Shown here piece after piece: positions 9,894 to 19,180 of a stretch of DNA of 33,853 nucleotides. Each line of letters starts with the position of its first letter. Position 1 is the first letter of the stretch. Made by a program: the position numbers and the translations under genes. The notes below the pieces were generated by a model that ran no database searches, was not told the DNA's origin, and saw nothing but the letters and a program-made list of their open reading frames with translations. This stretch comes from Clostridium sp. (GTDB lineage Bacteria; Bacillota; Clostridia; Clostridiales; Clostridiaceae). The stretch spans positions 1 through 33,853 of the forward strand of contig JAAZDF010000080.1 of assembly GCA_012512905.1 (NCBI GenBank), in the 5' to 3' direction.

Positions 9894-12026
9894 TTACTTA
9901 TTAGTCTTATTTTCTTCCTCTAAGCTTTTATCTTTATTTAAAGATTTGTCTTCGCCTTCAGATATCTTATTCTCTTTTTCTTTTTCTAAGATTTCTTCTT
10001 CTACAAGCTCTTTTTCTATAGCTTCTTTTTCAGCTTCTTTTTTAGCTTCTTCAGCTATTTCTTCAGCTTCATCTTCGCTATTTTTTTCTTTTTTAGCTTT
10101 GATTTTTTCAGCTAACTGCTTTTGTTCTTCTAGTCTCTTTGCTCGTAACTCTTTAATTTCTTCTTCTGTTCTAGCAAAGTCTTCACCTTTATGAGCCCTA
10201 ACTATTTCCATAAATCTATCGCCCATAATAGTTTCTTCAACTAAAAGTTCTTCTGAAAGAAGAGTTAATAGCTCTCTATTTTCTTCTAGTATCCTTATAG
10301 CTTCTGCGTGACATTTTTTTATAATTGCCAAGGTCTCATCGTCTATTTTAGCTGCTGTTTTATCACTTACATTACTTACTGGTCTGCCATCTAGGTATTG
10401 ACTACCTATAGATTCAGATCCCATCATATCAAAAGCTTCACTCATACCATACATAGTAACCATTCTTCTAGCTAACTGAGTTGCTCTTTCTATATCATTT
10501 GAAGCACCTGTTGTAACTGAATTAAATTCAACTTCCTCAGCTGCTCTTCCACCAAAGAGTATAGTTATTTGCTGTAGCATCTCTTCCTTACTCATTAGAT
10601 ACTTATCATCTTCTGGAACCTGCATAGTATAACCAAGAGAACCCATAGTTCTTGGTATTATAGTTATCTTGATAACTGGGTCAGTATTTTTTTGCATAAC
10701 TGCTACTAGTGCGTGACCAATCTCGTGAAAAGCAACTATTCTTTTTTCATTTGGTGACATAATTCTATCTTTTTTCTGCTGACCTGCTATAACAACTTCA
10801 ATTGCTTCTTGAAGATCTTCTTGCATAACAAATTTACGTCTGTGTTTAACAGCTCTAAGTGCAGCTTCATTTATCATATTTGCAAGGTCTGCTCCTACTG
10901 CTCCTGGAGTACTTCTTGCAATCTCTTCAAGATCAACATCGTCTCCCATTTTAACGCCTTTGGCGTGAACTTTAAGCACAGATTCACGTCCCTTAAGGTC
11001 TGGAGCATCAACAATAATTCTTCTGTCAAATCTTCCTGGTCTTAAAAGAGCCTTGTCAAGAACTTCAGGTCTATTAGTTGCAGCAAGAAGGACTATTCCT
11101 TTAGAGGAATCAAAACCGTCCATTTGAGCTAAAAGCTGATTAAGAGTTTGCTCTCTTTCGTCATTTCCGCCCATTCCGCCAGTATCTCTTGACTTACCTA
11201 TTGCATCTATCTCGTCAATAAATATAATACAAGGAGCCTTAGCCTCTGCTTCTTTAAATAAATCTCTTACTCTCGCAGCACCCATACCAACAAACATCTC
11301 AACAAATGCAGAACCTGAAAGTGAGAAGAATGGAACCTTTGCCTCTCCTGCAACGGCCCTTGCAAGTAATGTTTTACCAGTACCCGGAGGTCCTACAAGA
11401 AGAGCTCCCTTTGGAAGCTTTGCTCCAATATCTACGTATTCTAATGGATGATGGAGAAAATCTACGATTTCAATTAGGGACTCTTTAGCTTCTGCTTGAC
11501 CCGCTACATCTTTAAATGTAATTCCCGTATCATTCTGGTAAAGCTTTGCTGTGTTTTTCCCAAGATTCATCATTCCGCCACCGGACTTTTGCATGTTTTT
11601 CATAAGCATTCTTCCTAAGAATATGAAAAATGCAAGAGGTAAGACCCAAGAAACTAAAAGCGTAATTATTGGGCTTACAGATTGTGGAGGTTTAGAATAT
11701 GTTTTTATATTGTTTTTCTTAACAAGTTCAAGTACTTCTTCATCATTAGAAATCATACCAGTATAAAGAACAAAACCATCTAGCTTGTCATTTTCTTTCA
11801 TTATGTATTCATATTTTCTACCTGGCTCATCTATTGTAAGCTCTTCGATTCTTCCCTCAGTAAGAGCTGTATAAAACTCATTATATGTCTGCTTTTGATT
11901 TTTAACATCTTTAGCAAAAAAATTAAAAACTGTCAGCATCAGCAAGACGCCTACTAAGTAAACTATATAAAACTTATAGCTCTTTTTTTTGCCTCCGTTA
12001 TTTTTGTCTTTATTATCGTTTTCCAT
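9894..12026 (-). CDS. ftsH: ATP-dependent zinc metalloprotease FtsH
   Basis: GPPGTGKTLLARAVAGEA, SRH region ATNRPEVLDKALLRPGRFDR, and FHEIGHA zinc motif. Confidence 0.97.
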   Translation of the reverse strand: MENDNKDKNNGGKKKSYKFYIVYLVGVLLMLTVFNFFAKDVKNQKQTYNEFYTALTEGRIEELTIDEPGRKYEYIMKENDKLDGFVLYTGMISNDEEVLELVKKNNIKTYSKPPQSVSPIITLLVSWVLPLAFFIFLGRMLMKNMQKSGGGMMNLGKNTAKLYQNDTGITFKDVAGQAEAKESLIEIVDFLHHPLEYVDIGAKLPKGALLVGPPGTGKTLLARAVAGEAKVPFFSLSGSAFVEMFVGMGAARVRDLFKEAEAKAPCIIFIDEIDAIGKSRDTGGMGGNDEREQTLNQLLAQMDGFDSSKGIVLLAATNRPEVLDKALLRPGRFDRRIIVDAPDLKGRESVLKVHAKGVKMGDDVDLEEIARSTPGAVGADLANMINEAALRAVKHRRKFVMQEDLQEAIEVVIAGQQKKDRIMSPNEKRIVAFHEIGHALVAVMQKNTDPVIKITIIPRTMGSLGYTMQVPEDDKYLMSKEEMLQQITILFGGRAAEEVEFNSVTTGASNDIERATQLARRMVTMYGMSEAFDMMGSESIGSQYLDGRPVSNVSDKTAAKIDDETLAIIKKCHAEAIRILEENRELLTLLSEELLVEETIMGDRFMEIVRAHKGEDFARTEEEIKELRAKRLEEQKQLAEKIKAKKEKNSEDEAEEIAEEAKKEAEKEAIEKELVEEEILEKEKENKISEGEDKSLNKDKSLEEENKTNK

Positions 12027-12038
12027 TTAATCCTCCAT

Positions 12039-13325
12039 TTACTTTGATAGCTCAATCATAGATCTTCCGTAAATATTCGCACATAAAACAAGATCTTCTA
12101 TCAATATATATTCATCAAGTTGATGGATTACATCGGGCCTTCCAGGAAGCTGAGGTCCAAAAGCAACTACATTTTTCATTGCTTTAGCATAAGTGCCTCC
12201 ACCTATAGCAATAGCTTCTCTCTCGTCCCCTGTTTCATCAACATAAACTTTCATTAATTTCTGTATTAATTTATCATCTTTTTTATAATAAAGTGGTTTA
12301 TCACTTGTAACTACTCTAAAATCAAATCCCTTGTCTTTAAAAATCTTTTCAATTTTAGGAACAACATCATCTTTTTTATAAGTAACAGGATATCTAATAT
12401 TTATATCTACATCTAATTTATTATCTTTTAAACTTATTATACCAGTGTTTAACACAAGTTTTCCTGATTCATCTTCAAAGTCAATGCCCATAACTTTACC
12501 ATCTAAATCATAACAAAGATTATAACTTATTTCTCTTAAACTGTCCTTAATAGTCTCGTCTATATTAAAACTATCTATATCTTTTAAAAGTTTTGTAATA
12601 GCATTCTCTCCTAGATGAGGAGTACTTCCATGAGCAGATACACCTTTATAGCTTTTTTCAAATCTTTTACCATCTATATCATAGGAAATTGAGGCTTTTT
12701 CTGGAACCATATTAACTGCTTCTCCACCCTTAATCTCTAAATTGTTTTTATTTGTTATATCTTTTGATATTCTAAGAACTAGAATTCCCATTTCTGCATG
12801 AATAGCTGGAAACTCTGCGTCAGGGGTAAAGCCCATAATAGGTCCCTTTTCATGTTTGAGGTAATTTTCTATATCTGGTCCACCTATTTCTTCACTTGTT
12901 CCAAATATAAGTCTAATTCTATGTTTTAAAGGAAGGTTCATTTCTTTAATAGCAATAAGACCATGAAGCGCTGCTATCATAGGACCCTTATCATCCATTG
13001 TTCCTCTTCCGTAAATCTTATCTTCTACAATCTCTCCAAGAGGATTATATTTCCAGCCTTCTCCAAGAGGAACTACATCTAAATGTCCAAGAACAGCTAC
13101 GTATTCTTCGCCTTCACCATATTCTATAACTCCAGCATGTCCTTTGATATTTTTAGTTTTAAATCCATAGCTTTCGCCAAGCTTTAAAATATGCTCTAAG
13201 GCTTCATTTACTTTCTCTCCATTAGGCATTCCTTCTAACTTTTCAGCATGAACAGATTCTATACTTACTATATCTAATACATCTTTAATCATTTTATCTT
13301 TATTTCTTTCTATAATATTTTTCAT
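12039..13325 (-). CDS. pepV: M20 family dipeptidase (PepV/Sapep type)
   Basis: VLGHLDVVPLGEGW, GRGTMDDKGPMIAAL, GTSEEIGGPD and GGGTYAKAM motifs. Confidence 0.88.
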   Translation of the reverse strand: MKNIIERNKDKMIKDVLDIVSIESVHAEKLEGMPNGEKVNEALEHILKLGESYGFKTKNIKGHAGVIEYGEGEEYVAVLGHLDVVPLGEGWKYNPLGEIVEDKIYGRGTMDDKGPMIAALHGLIAIKEMNLPLKHRIRLIFGTSEEIGGPDIENYLKHEKGPIMGFTPDAEFPAIHAEMGILVLRISKDITNKNNLEIKGGEAVNMVPEKASISYDIDGKRFEKSYKGVSAHGSTPHLGENAITKLLKDIDSFNIDETIKDSLREISYNLCYDLDGKVMGIDFEDESGKLVLNTGIISLKDNKLDVDINIRYPVTYKKDDVVPKIEKIFKDKGFDFRVVTSDKPLYYKKDDKLIQKLMKVYVDETGDEREAIAIGGGTYAKAMKNVVAFGPQLPGRPDVIHQLDEYILIEDLVLCANIYGRSMIELSK

Positions 13326-13341
13326 TTAAGTAGCTCCTTTT

Positions 13342-13935
13342 TTATTTTATAAAACCTATATCCTTAAAGGGATATATCCTAAGCCCTGCTTTTCCTATTA
13401 CATCATCTACATGAATAAAAGGATCTTCCCAAAACCTAGCATCTCTTGATGTTTCTCTATTATCTCCAAAGAAAAGAAGATGGTTTTCTGGTACTATAAA
13501 TTCACTTGTATAATCTTTAGAATTAATTTTTTTATAATCCATTTGATTTATTACATAAGGTTCTTCCATTAAGACATCATTTACAAAAAGATCTCCTTCT
13601 ATGAGACTTATCTTCTCACCAGGAAGGCCTATTAGCCTTTTTACAAGGAGAATATCATCTTCATTGGAATTAAATACGAGTATATTACCTCTTTCAAGTT
13701 TATCTTTATTATAAACTCTTTTTACAAATAATCTATCATCCACATTTATAGTTGGAATCATAGAACCTGTCGGTACTTCTATTTTAAATATTATATATCT
13801 ATTCACTATAAAGGCAAGAATAAAGGCAATAATTATAGGTATTAACCATTCTTTTAAAATCATTCTAAGAGTTCTACTTTTTTTATTTTTTTCTACTCTT
13901 GTTTTTCGGCTTCTTTTCCCAGTATAATTATCCAT
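13342..13935 (-). CDS. lepB: Signal peptidase I, paralog 1
   Basis: PTGSMIPTI (catalytic Ser), VKRLIGLPGE (catalytic Lys), FFGDNRETSRDAR. Probable start at the second Met of the tracked ORF. Confidence 0.92.
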   Translation of the reverse strand: MDNYTGKRSRKTRVEKNKKSRTLRMILKEWLIPIIIAFILAFIVNRYIIFKIEVPTGSMIPTINVDDRLFVKRVYNKDKLERGNILVFNSNEDDILLVKRLIGLPGEKISLIEGDLFVNDVLMEEPYVINQMDYKKINSKDYTSEFIVPENHLLFFGDNRETSRDARFWEDPFIHVDDVIGKAGLRIYPFKDIGFIK

Positions 13936-13991
13936 TTCCCACATCCTTCTCCTTTATTTATTTGCCTTAGTTATATTTTCTAATCATATTT

Positions 13992-14561
13992 TTATTTTAT
14001 AAAGCCAATGTTTTTTAGTGGGGATACCCTAAGTCCTGCTTTTCCTATTACTTCATCTTTATGAATAAAGGGCTTATCCCAGTACCTTGCATCTATTGAA
14101 GAAGCTCTATTGTCTCCAAAGAAAAGAAAATGGTCCTCTGGTACCAGATATTCATCTGTGTAGTCCATATTATTAACCACATAAGTCTCCTCTACTAAGA
14201 CATCATTTATATAAAGGTCACCATTAATTAAACTTACCTTATCTCCTGGAAGGCCAATCAGTCTTTTAACAAGGAGAATATCTTCTTGATTTGAATTAAA
14301 TACAAGTATATCTCCCTTTTCAAACTTATCTTTATTATAAACTCTTCGTACAAAAATCCTATCATCTACGTTTATAGTTGGAATCATTGAGCCTGTGGGT
14401 ACTTCTATTTTAAATATTACATATCTATTCACTATAAAGGCAAAAATAAAAGCAACAACTATTGGAACTATCCATTCTTTTATAAACATCATAAGACTTC
14501 TTGTTTTTTTCTCATTTTCTGCCCCTATTTTCCCGCTTTTTCCATTTTTACCACTATTCAT
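13992..14561 (-). CDS. lepB: Signal peptidase I, paralog 2
   Basis: PTGSMIPTI, VKRLIGLPGD, FFGDNRASSIDAR. Probable start at the second Met of the tracked ORF. Confidence 0.92.
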   Translation of the reverse strand: MNSGKNGKSGKIGAENEKKTRSLMMFIKEWIVPIVVAFIFAFIVNRYVIFKIEVPTGSMIPTINVDDRIFVRRVYNKDKFEKGDILVFNSNQEDILLVKRLIGLPGDKVSLINGDLYINDVLVEETYVVNNMDYTDEYLVPEDHFLFFGDNRASSIDARYWDKPFIHKDEVIGKAGLRVSPLKNIGFIK

Positions 14562-14812
14562 TACCCACATCCTTTATCTCTAGGTTTCCTAAAGAGAATT
14601 TAGTTGATTTTCATCTTAAACATTAAAAATAATTTCCAATTTGACCATTTAATATTATACCATATTAGATTATAGTAATGATTAAATAGTACCTTAAAAG
14701 CCTTTATTCATTAAATTATAATATATTATTATTACACTCTCATTAAATTTATAGTATGATTTAAATTGATTGACTATTAATTTTTTAAAAAATAACACAT
14801 AAGGAGAGATTT

Positions 14813-15199
14813 ATGAAAAAATTTATTGAAGAATTTAAAGACTTTGCCCTTAAAGGAAACGTAATTGATCTTGCTGTAGCTGTTATAATTGGAGGTGCTT
14901 TTGGGAAAATAGTATCTTCTCTTGTAGAAAATGTACTAATGCCTATGATAGCTGCTATTTTTTCAGTGCAAAACTTTGAAGCAATCACTTTTTCTTTAAA
15001 TGGTACGCCTATTGAAATAGGGATATTTATTCAAGCCCTTGTAGACTTTCTAATTATAGCTTTAATACTATTTACTGTAATAAAAGCATTTAGTAAATTA
15101 AAACGTAAGGAAGACGTAGAGGAAACTGTTGAAGAAGAAAAACCATCTGAGGATATTTTATTACTTCAGGAAATAAGAGACCTACTAAAAAACAAATAA
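14813..15199 (+). CDS. mscL: Large-conductance mechanosensitive channel
   Basis: KEFKDFALKGNVIDLAVAVIIGGAFGKIV-like N terminus; GGAGAG SD. Confidence 0.95.
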   Translation: MKKFIEEFKDFALKGNVIDLAVAVIIGGAFGKIVSSLVENVLMPMIAAIFSVQNFEAITFSLNGTPIEIGIFIQALVDFLIIALILFTVIKAFSKLKRKEDVEETVEEEKPSEDILLLQEIRDLLKNK

Positions 15200-15325
15200 T
15201 TATTATCTAGTAAATCTAATATATATAATAATTTAAAAGAAAATAAAATTTATATCACCTATCACTAAGCTGCAAATCTCAAAAGTTAAAGGAGGAAATA
15301 GCATTTTAGAGTGCTATGACAATAT

Positions 15326-16051
15326 ATGATAGAATTAAAAAACCTGACAAAAGTCTATGGCGGCAAAGTAAAGGCAGTCGATAATATTACTTTAGACATA
15401 ATACCTGGAGAAATCTTTGGATTCTTAGGACCAAACGGTGCCGGTAAAACAACTGCAATAAAAATGATAACTGGAATAACAGAAAAGGATTCTGGCTCCA
15501 TTGTTGTAAATGGAATAGATATTGATGAAAACCCATTAGGTTTAAAAAGAGAATTTGGATTTGTTTCTGACAGTCCAGATATGTTTTTAAGACTAAAAGG
15601 CCTTGAATATTTAAACTTTATGGCAGATATCTATGATGTTGAGGAATCTCTTAGAAAAGATAGGATTAGAGATTTATCTAAAAGATTTGCTATGGAAGAT
15701 GCTCTTCTAGATAGGATTTCAAGCTATTCTCACGGCATGAGGCAAAAAATTATAATTATGGGTGCATTAATCCATGATCCTAATGTATGGATTCTAGATG
15801 AACCAATGACAGGACTAGATCCTAAGTCATCTTTCTATTTAAAAGAAATGATGAGGGAACATGCCGATAAAAATAATATTGTGTTTTTCTCAACTCATGT
15901 TCTTGAAGTTGCAGAGAAGATATGCGACCGTATAGGCATTATCAATAAAGGAAAACTTGTTTTTGTTGGAACCATGGAGGAACTCAAAAAATCAGCTAAA
16001 GAAAATGAAAGCCTCGAGAACATATTCTTGGAGATGACTCAAGATGAGTAG
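15326..16051 (+). CDS. ABC transporter ATP-binding protein
   Basis: Walker A GPNGAGKTTAIKMI, signature YSHGMRQK, Walker B VWILDEPMTGLDP. Confidence 0.95.
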   Translation: MIELKNLTKVYGGKVKAVDNITLDIIPGEIFGFLGPNGAGKTTAIKMITGITEKDSGSIVVNGIDIDENPLGLKREFGFVSDSPDMFLRLKGLEYLNFMADIYDVEESLRKDRIRDLSKRFAMEDALLDRISSYSHGMRQKIIIMGALIHDPNVWILDEPMTGLDPKSSFYLKEMMREHADKNNIVFFSTHVLEVAEKICDRIGIINKGKLVFVGTMEELKKSAKENESLENIFLEMTQDE

Positions 16052-17723
16052 TAAAATTTTAACTCTTACTAAAGTGATGTTTAAAAACGATGAGACTATG
16101 GATGCAATGATGGGCGGGTCTAGTAAAAAGAAAACTTTTTTTAATAATAAAATAATGAAAGGTCTGCTTTTTCTGTTTTTGCTAGTAATAATAGCCTTTT
16201 CAATGACAGTATTCACAATAGATATATATGGAGAACTTGAAGTTCTGAGTATTCAAACTTTGATACCAAAACTCGCTTTTCCAGCGGCAAGTTTATTTGT
16301 TTTTATATTTGGAATATTTTATGTAATGAATATATTTTATTTTTCAGATGATGTTAAAAACTATCTTTATCTACCAGTAAAAGCTGGAGATATAATTACA
16401 GCTAAGTTTTTCACATCTTTAATCTATCAGTACATAATAATTGGAATGCTATTCCTACCTGTATTTATAACTTATGGTTACCTTAGCTCAGCTGGTATTT
16501 TATATTATATTTTACTTTTAATATCTTTTGTTTTTTTACCTATACTTCCTATATCTATAGCCTCTATACTTTCTATTCTTGTAATGAGGTTTAGCAAGGG
16601 TGCAAAAAATAAAGATAGGTTTAATTTAATCGCTGGAGTTTTCGCTTTAATATTTGCCATAGGAACTAATGTAACTATTCAGTTTTTTGCAAGTAAAGCC
16701 ACTGGAGATGGATCAGCAGGTCTTATCCTTACAGAAGATATAGCCCTTATTAAAATACTTAATACCTTGTTTCCTTCTAGCTATTTTAGCGCAAATGCAC
16801 TTATAAATGCTAATAATGTAAGGGGACCCTTATATGTTCTTGTTTTAATTGGCATTTCTATTTTCTCAATATTTATTTTTAACATTATTGGAAATAGATT
16901 TTATTTTGAAGGTGTTGTTGGAATACAAGAATCAGGCGCGAAAAGAGATACTGTTTCTGAAGAAAAACTTGTTAAAAGCGTAAAATCAAGGAATAAGATG
17001 TTTTCTTACTCTCTAAAAGAACTAAGGATACTTCTTAGAACTCCAGTATTTTTCTTAAACAATGTATTAATGAGTTTTATTTTTCCTATTCTTATTTTAG
17101 TACCCTTTATAATGGGTGTTTCTCAAATAGATTCTTTTGAGCTGCAAGCTATATTAGAGTTTGCTGGGCAAATAGATAAATCAATTATATTACTATCACT
17201 TATAGGTCTCGCATTCTTTCTTGGTTCAAATAATGGTATAGCTGCAACATCTATATCTAAAGAAGGTAAAGGCTTTTATTTTATGAAATATATACCAATG
17301 CCTTACATAGACCAGCTGTACTCAAAGATATTAGTAGCCTTGTTTATTCAATTTATTCCACTTACAATTTTGTTTATTATTATAAGTGTAGTTTTAAAGC
17401 TAGATATTTTATTTATAATAATTAGTTTTTTCATTATGCTTTTAGCATCTTTAATGCAGAATCAGATTGCTATTATATTTGATATAATGTGGCCTAAGCT
17501 TGACTGGGACACAGAGCAAAAAGCAGTAAAACAAAATTTAAATTTTGTCTTTCAAATGCTATTAGGTTTTGTTTTAGCAGGACTTACTATATTTATTTTA
17601 ATAAAGTTTGATCCAACATATTTTGTAGCAGTAATGGCTTCTACTATAATCCTAGCCATACTTATAGGACTGCTTCACTTCCTGTTAATTAAGCTGGCTA
17701 ATGCAAAATTCAAATCTTATTAA
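16044..17723 (+). CDS. ABC transporter permease (ABC-2/exporter type)
   Basis: Polytopic protein whose start overlaps the ATPase stop by 8 nt (ATGAGTAG). Confidence 0.85.
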   Translation: MSSKILTLTKVMFKNDETMDAMMGGSSKKKTFFNNKIMKGLLFLFLLVIIAFSMTVFTIDIYGELEVLSIQTLIPKLAFPAASLFVFIFGIFYVMNIFYFSDDVKNYLYLPVKAGDIITAKFFTSLIYQYIIIGMLFLPVFITYGYLSSAGILYYILLLISFVFLPILPISIASILSILVMRFSKGAKNKDRFNLIAGVFALIFAIGTNVTIQFFASKATGDGSAGLILTEDIALIKILNTLFPSSYFSANALINANNVRGPLYVLVLIGISIFSIFIFNIIGNRFYFEGVVGIQESGAKRDTVSEEKLVKSVKSRNKMFSYSLKELRILLRTPVFFLNNVLMSFIFPILILVPFIMGVSQIDSFELQAILEFAGQIDKSIILLSLIGLAFFLGSNNGIAATSISKEGKGFYFMKYIPMPYIDQLYSKILVALFIQFIPLTILFIIISVVLKLDILFIIISFFIMLLASLMQNQIAIIFDIMWPKLDWDTEQKAVKQNLNFVFQMLLGFVLAGLTIFILIKFDPTYFVAVMASTIILAILIGLLHFLLIKLANAKFKSY

Positions 17724-17727
17724 ATTC

Positions 17728-17761
17728 AAAAACTGCTTCTATTAATGTAGAAGCAGTTTTT
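17728..17761. terminator. Bidirectional terminator
   Basis: 14-bp stem AAAAACTGCTTCTA / TAGAAGCAGTTTTT between convergent ABC permease and ung. Confidence 0.88.
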
Positions 17762-18438
17762 TATATTTCCCAGTTTACTGGACTTATATTATTTTCGGCT
17801 AAAAATTTATTTGCTCTTGTAAAGGGCCTCGATCCAAAAAAACTTCTATAAGATGATAAGGGGCTAGGATGACTAGACACTATAACTTTATGTCTTCCTT
17901 CTTTATACTTTAAAGCTTTTTTAGCATTATTTCCCCATAATATAAAAACTACTGGATCTTCTTTTTCAGTAATTTTCTCAAGTAAAAAACTAGTGAATCT
18001 TTCCCATCCAATATTTCTATGAGAGTTCGGTTCTGATTCCCTTACTGTTAAAACAGTATTAATCAGTAAAACTCCTTCCCTAGCCCAAGAAACTAAACTC
18101 TTTCCATCACCAACAGAAATATCTAAATCATTTTTTAATTCTTTAAATATATTTACAAGAGATGGTGGATACTTGACCCCTTCTTTGACTGAAAAAGCAA
18201 GACCATTTGCTTGATTAAATCCATGGTAAGGGTCTTGTCCTATTATTACAACTTTGGTATCTTTAAAAGAAGTAAGTTTTAAGGCATTAAATAAATTTTC
18301 TTTTTCAGGGTATATAGTTTTATTTTTATATTCATATCTTAAAATCTTTTCAAGTTTTTTAAAGTAGTCTTTTTCAACTTCTTTTTCTAAAATATGCCTC
18401 CAACCTTTAATAGATTTTAACTCATCAGAAATACTCAT
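17761..18438 (-). CDS. ung: Uracil-DNA glycosylase
   Basis: VVIIGQDPYHGFNQANGLAFSV and SSHPSPLSSYRSFFGSRPF motifs. Confidence 0.96.
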   Translation of the reverse strand: MSISDELKSIKGWRHILEKEVEKDYFKKLEKILRYEYKNKTIYPEKENLFNALKLTSFKDTKVVIIGQDPYHGFNQANGLAFSVKEGVKYPPSLVNIFKELKNDLDISVGDGKSLVSWAREGVLLINTVLTVRESEPNSHRNIGWERFTSFLLEKITEKEDPVVFILWGNNAKKALKYKEGRHKVIVSSHPSPLSSYRSFFGSRPFTRANKFLAENNISPVNWEI

Positions 18439-18577
18439 TATGACTCCTTTTACAAAAATTATTTAACCTAATTTATTTTTCCATTTTTCCATTTTTTATT
18501 TTTTAATTCTTTAAATTTCAAAAAACATTAAAATAGTATATTTATATGGCCATCTATGTCTTTACTTTAACCTGCAT

Positions 18578-18606
18578 ATTTTAAAGAGTTTTCATTTACA
18601 AGTTAA
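18578..18606 (-). promoter_or_regulatory. Putative ung promoter
   Basis: Minus strand TTAACT - 17 nt - TAAAAT. Confidence 0.4.
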
Positions 18607-18626
18607 TTTTATCATAGACTTTACTC

Positions 18627-18760
18627 TTTTTAAAATTCAAAACCCCAAGAAAATTCTCGGGGTTTTTGGTACTAAAGTTTTGTTTTCTAAAGTACCACAG
18701 GGAAACAGTATTTACTAGGATAGGGGTATTACTATCCTAGATATGAGTATTATCACTCAT
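18627..18760 (-). ncRNA. Candidate structured small RNA with intrinsic terminator
   Basis: Minus strand: hairpin ATGAGT/ACTCAT, 9-bp stem CTAGGATAG/CTATCCTAG, stem GGTACT/AGTACC, then terminator stem AAAACCCC/GGGGTTTT with U-rich tail. Promoter directly upstream. Confidence 0.55.
18639..18666 (-). terminator. Terminator hairpin of the candidate small RNA (could act on both strands)
   Basis: AAAACCCC...GGGGTTTT stem with inner AGAA/TTCT pairing. Confidence 0.75.
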
Positions 18761-18766
18761 GAGTAC

Positions 18767-18795
18767 ATAATAGCATATAATTTATCTTTTGTGAA
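18767..18795 (-). promoter_or_regulatory. Putative sigma70-type promoter for the candidate small RNA
   Basis: Minus strand TTCACA - 17 nt - TATTAT, each box 5/6 to consensus. Confidence 0.55.
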
Positions 18796-18975
18796 TAATA
18801 AAACAATGTGTTAAATAATAAATTTTTATACTGTTTATTGACTTTTAATAATCAAGGGCCTCTAGATATACTTATAATAAGAAAAGGAAATTCTTGTTAT
18901 CTAAATATATAATAAGGCTAATTTTTAATAATAATTTTAATTTTATCCATATATAATGTAAATGAGGTGAATGCA

Positions 18976-19131
18976 ATGAGAAGAAGGGAAGCTGTTACAA
19001 CGGGAATAACACTAGGTTCGTCCCTGGCAATGATTATAAGCTGGAGCTTATATAAGTCTGTATTTTGGGCTATTATTCATGGTTTCTTTAGCTGGCTTTA
19101 TGTTATTTACTATTTACTTGTTTTATCTTAA
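18976..19131 (+). CDS. 51-aa predicted membrane microprotein
   Basis: MRRREAVTTGITLGSSLAMIISWSLYKSVFWAIIHGFFSWLYVIYYLLVLS; AGGTGA SD 5 nt before ATG; followed by a terminator. Not in the ORF track. Confidence 0.75.
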   Translation: MRRREAVTTGITLGSSLAMIISWSLYKSVFWAIIHGFFSWLYVIYYLLVLS

Positions 19132-19134
19132 GCA

Positions 19135-19180
19135 AAAAACTAGATTTTAAGGATTTATCTTTAGAATCTAGTTTTTACTT
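19135..19180 (+). terminator. Terminator after the microprotein gene
   Basis: 12-bp stem AAAAACTAGATT / AATCTAGTTTTT. Confidence 0.75.

Noticed and set aside
9946-10194. Plus-strand ORF of Ser/Phe-rich protein
   Set aside because: It is the antisense shadow of the E/K-rich ftsH tail; low-complexity composition and no SD.
10809-11766. Three plus-strand ORFs within ftsH
   Set aside because: Antisense to conserved AAA and protease motifs; no SD or domain signature.
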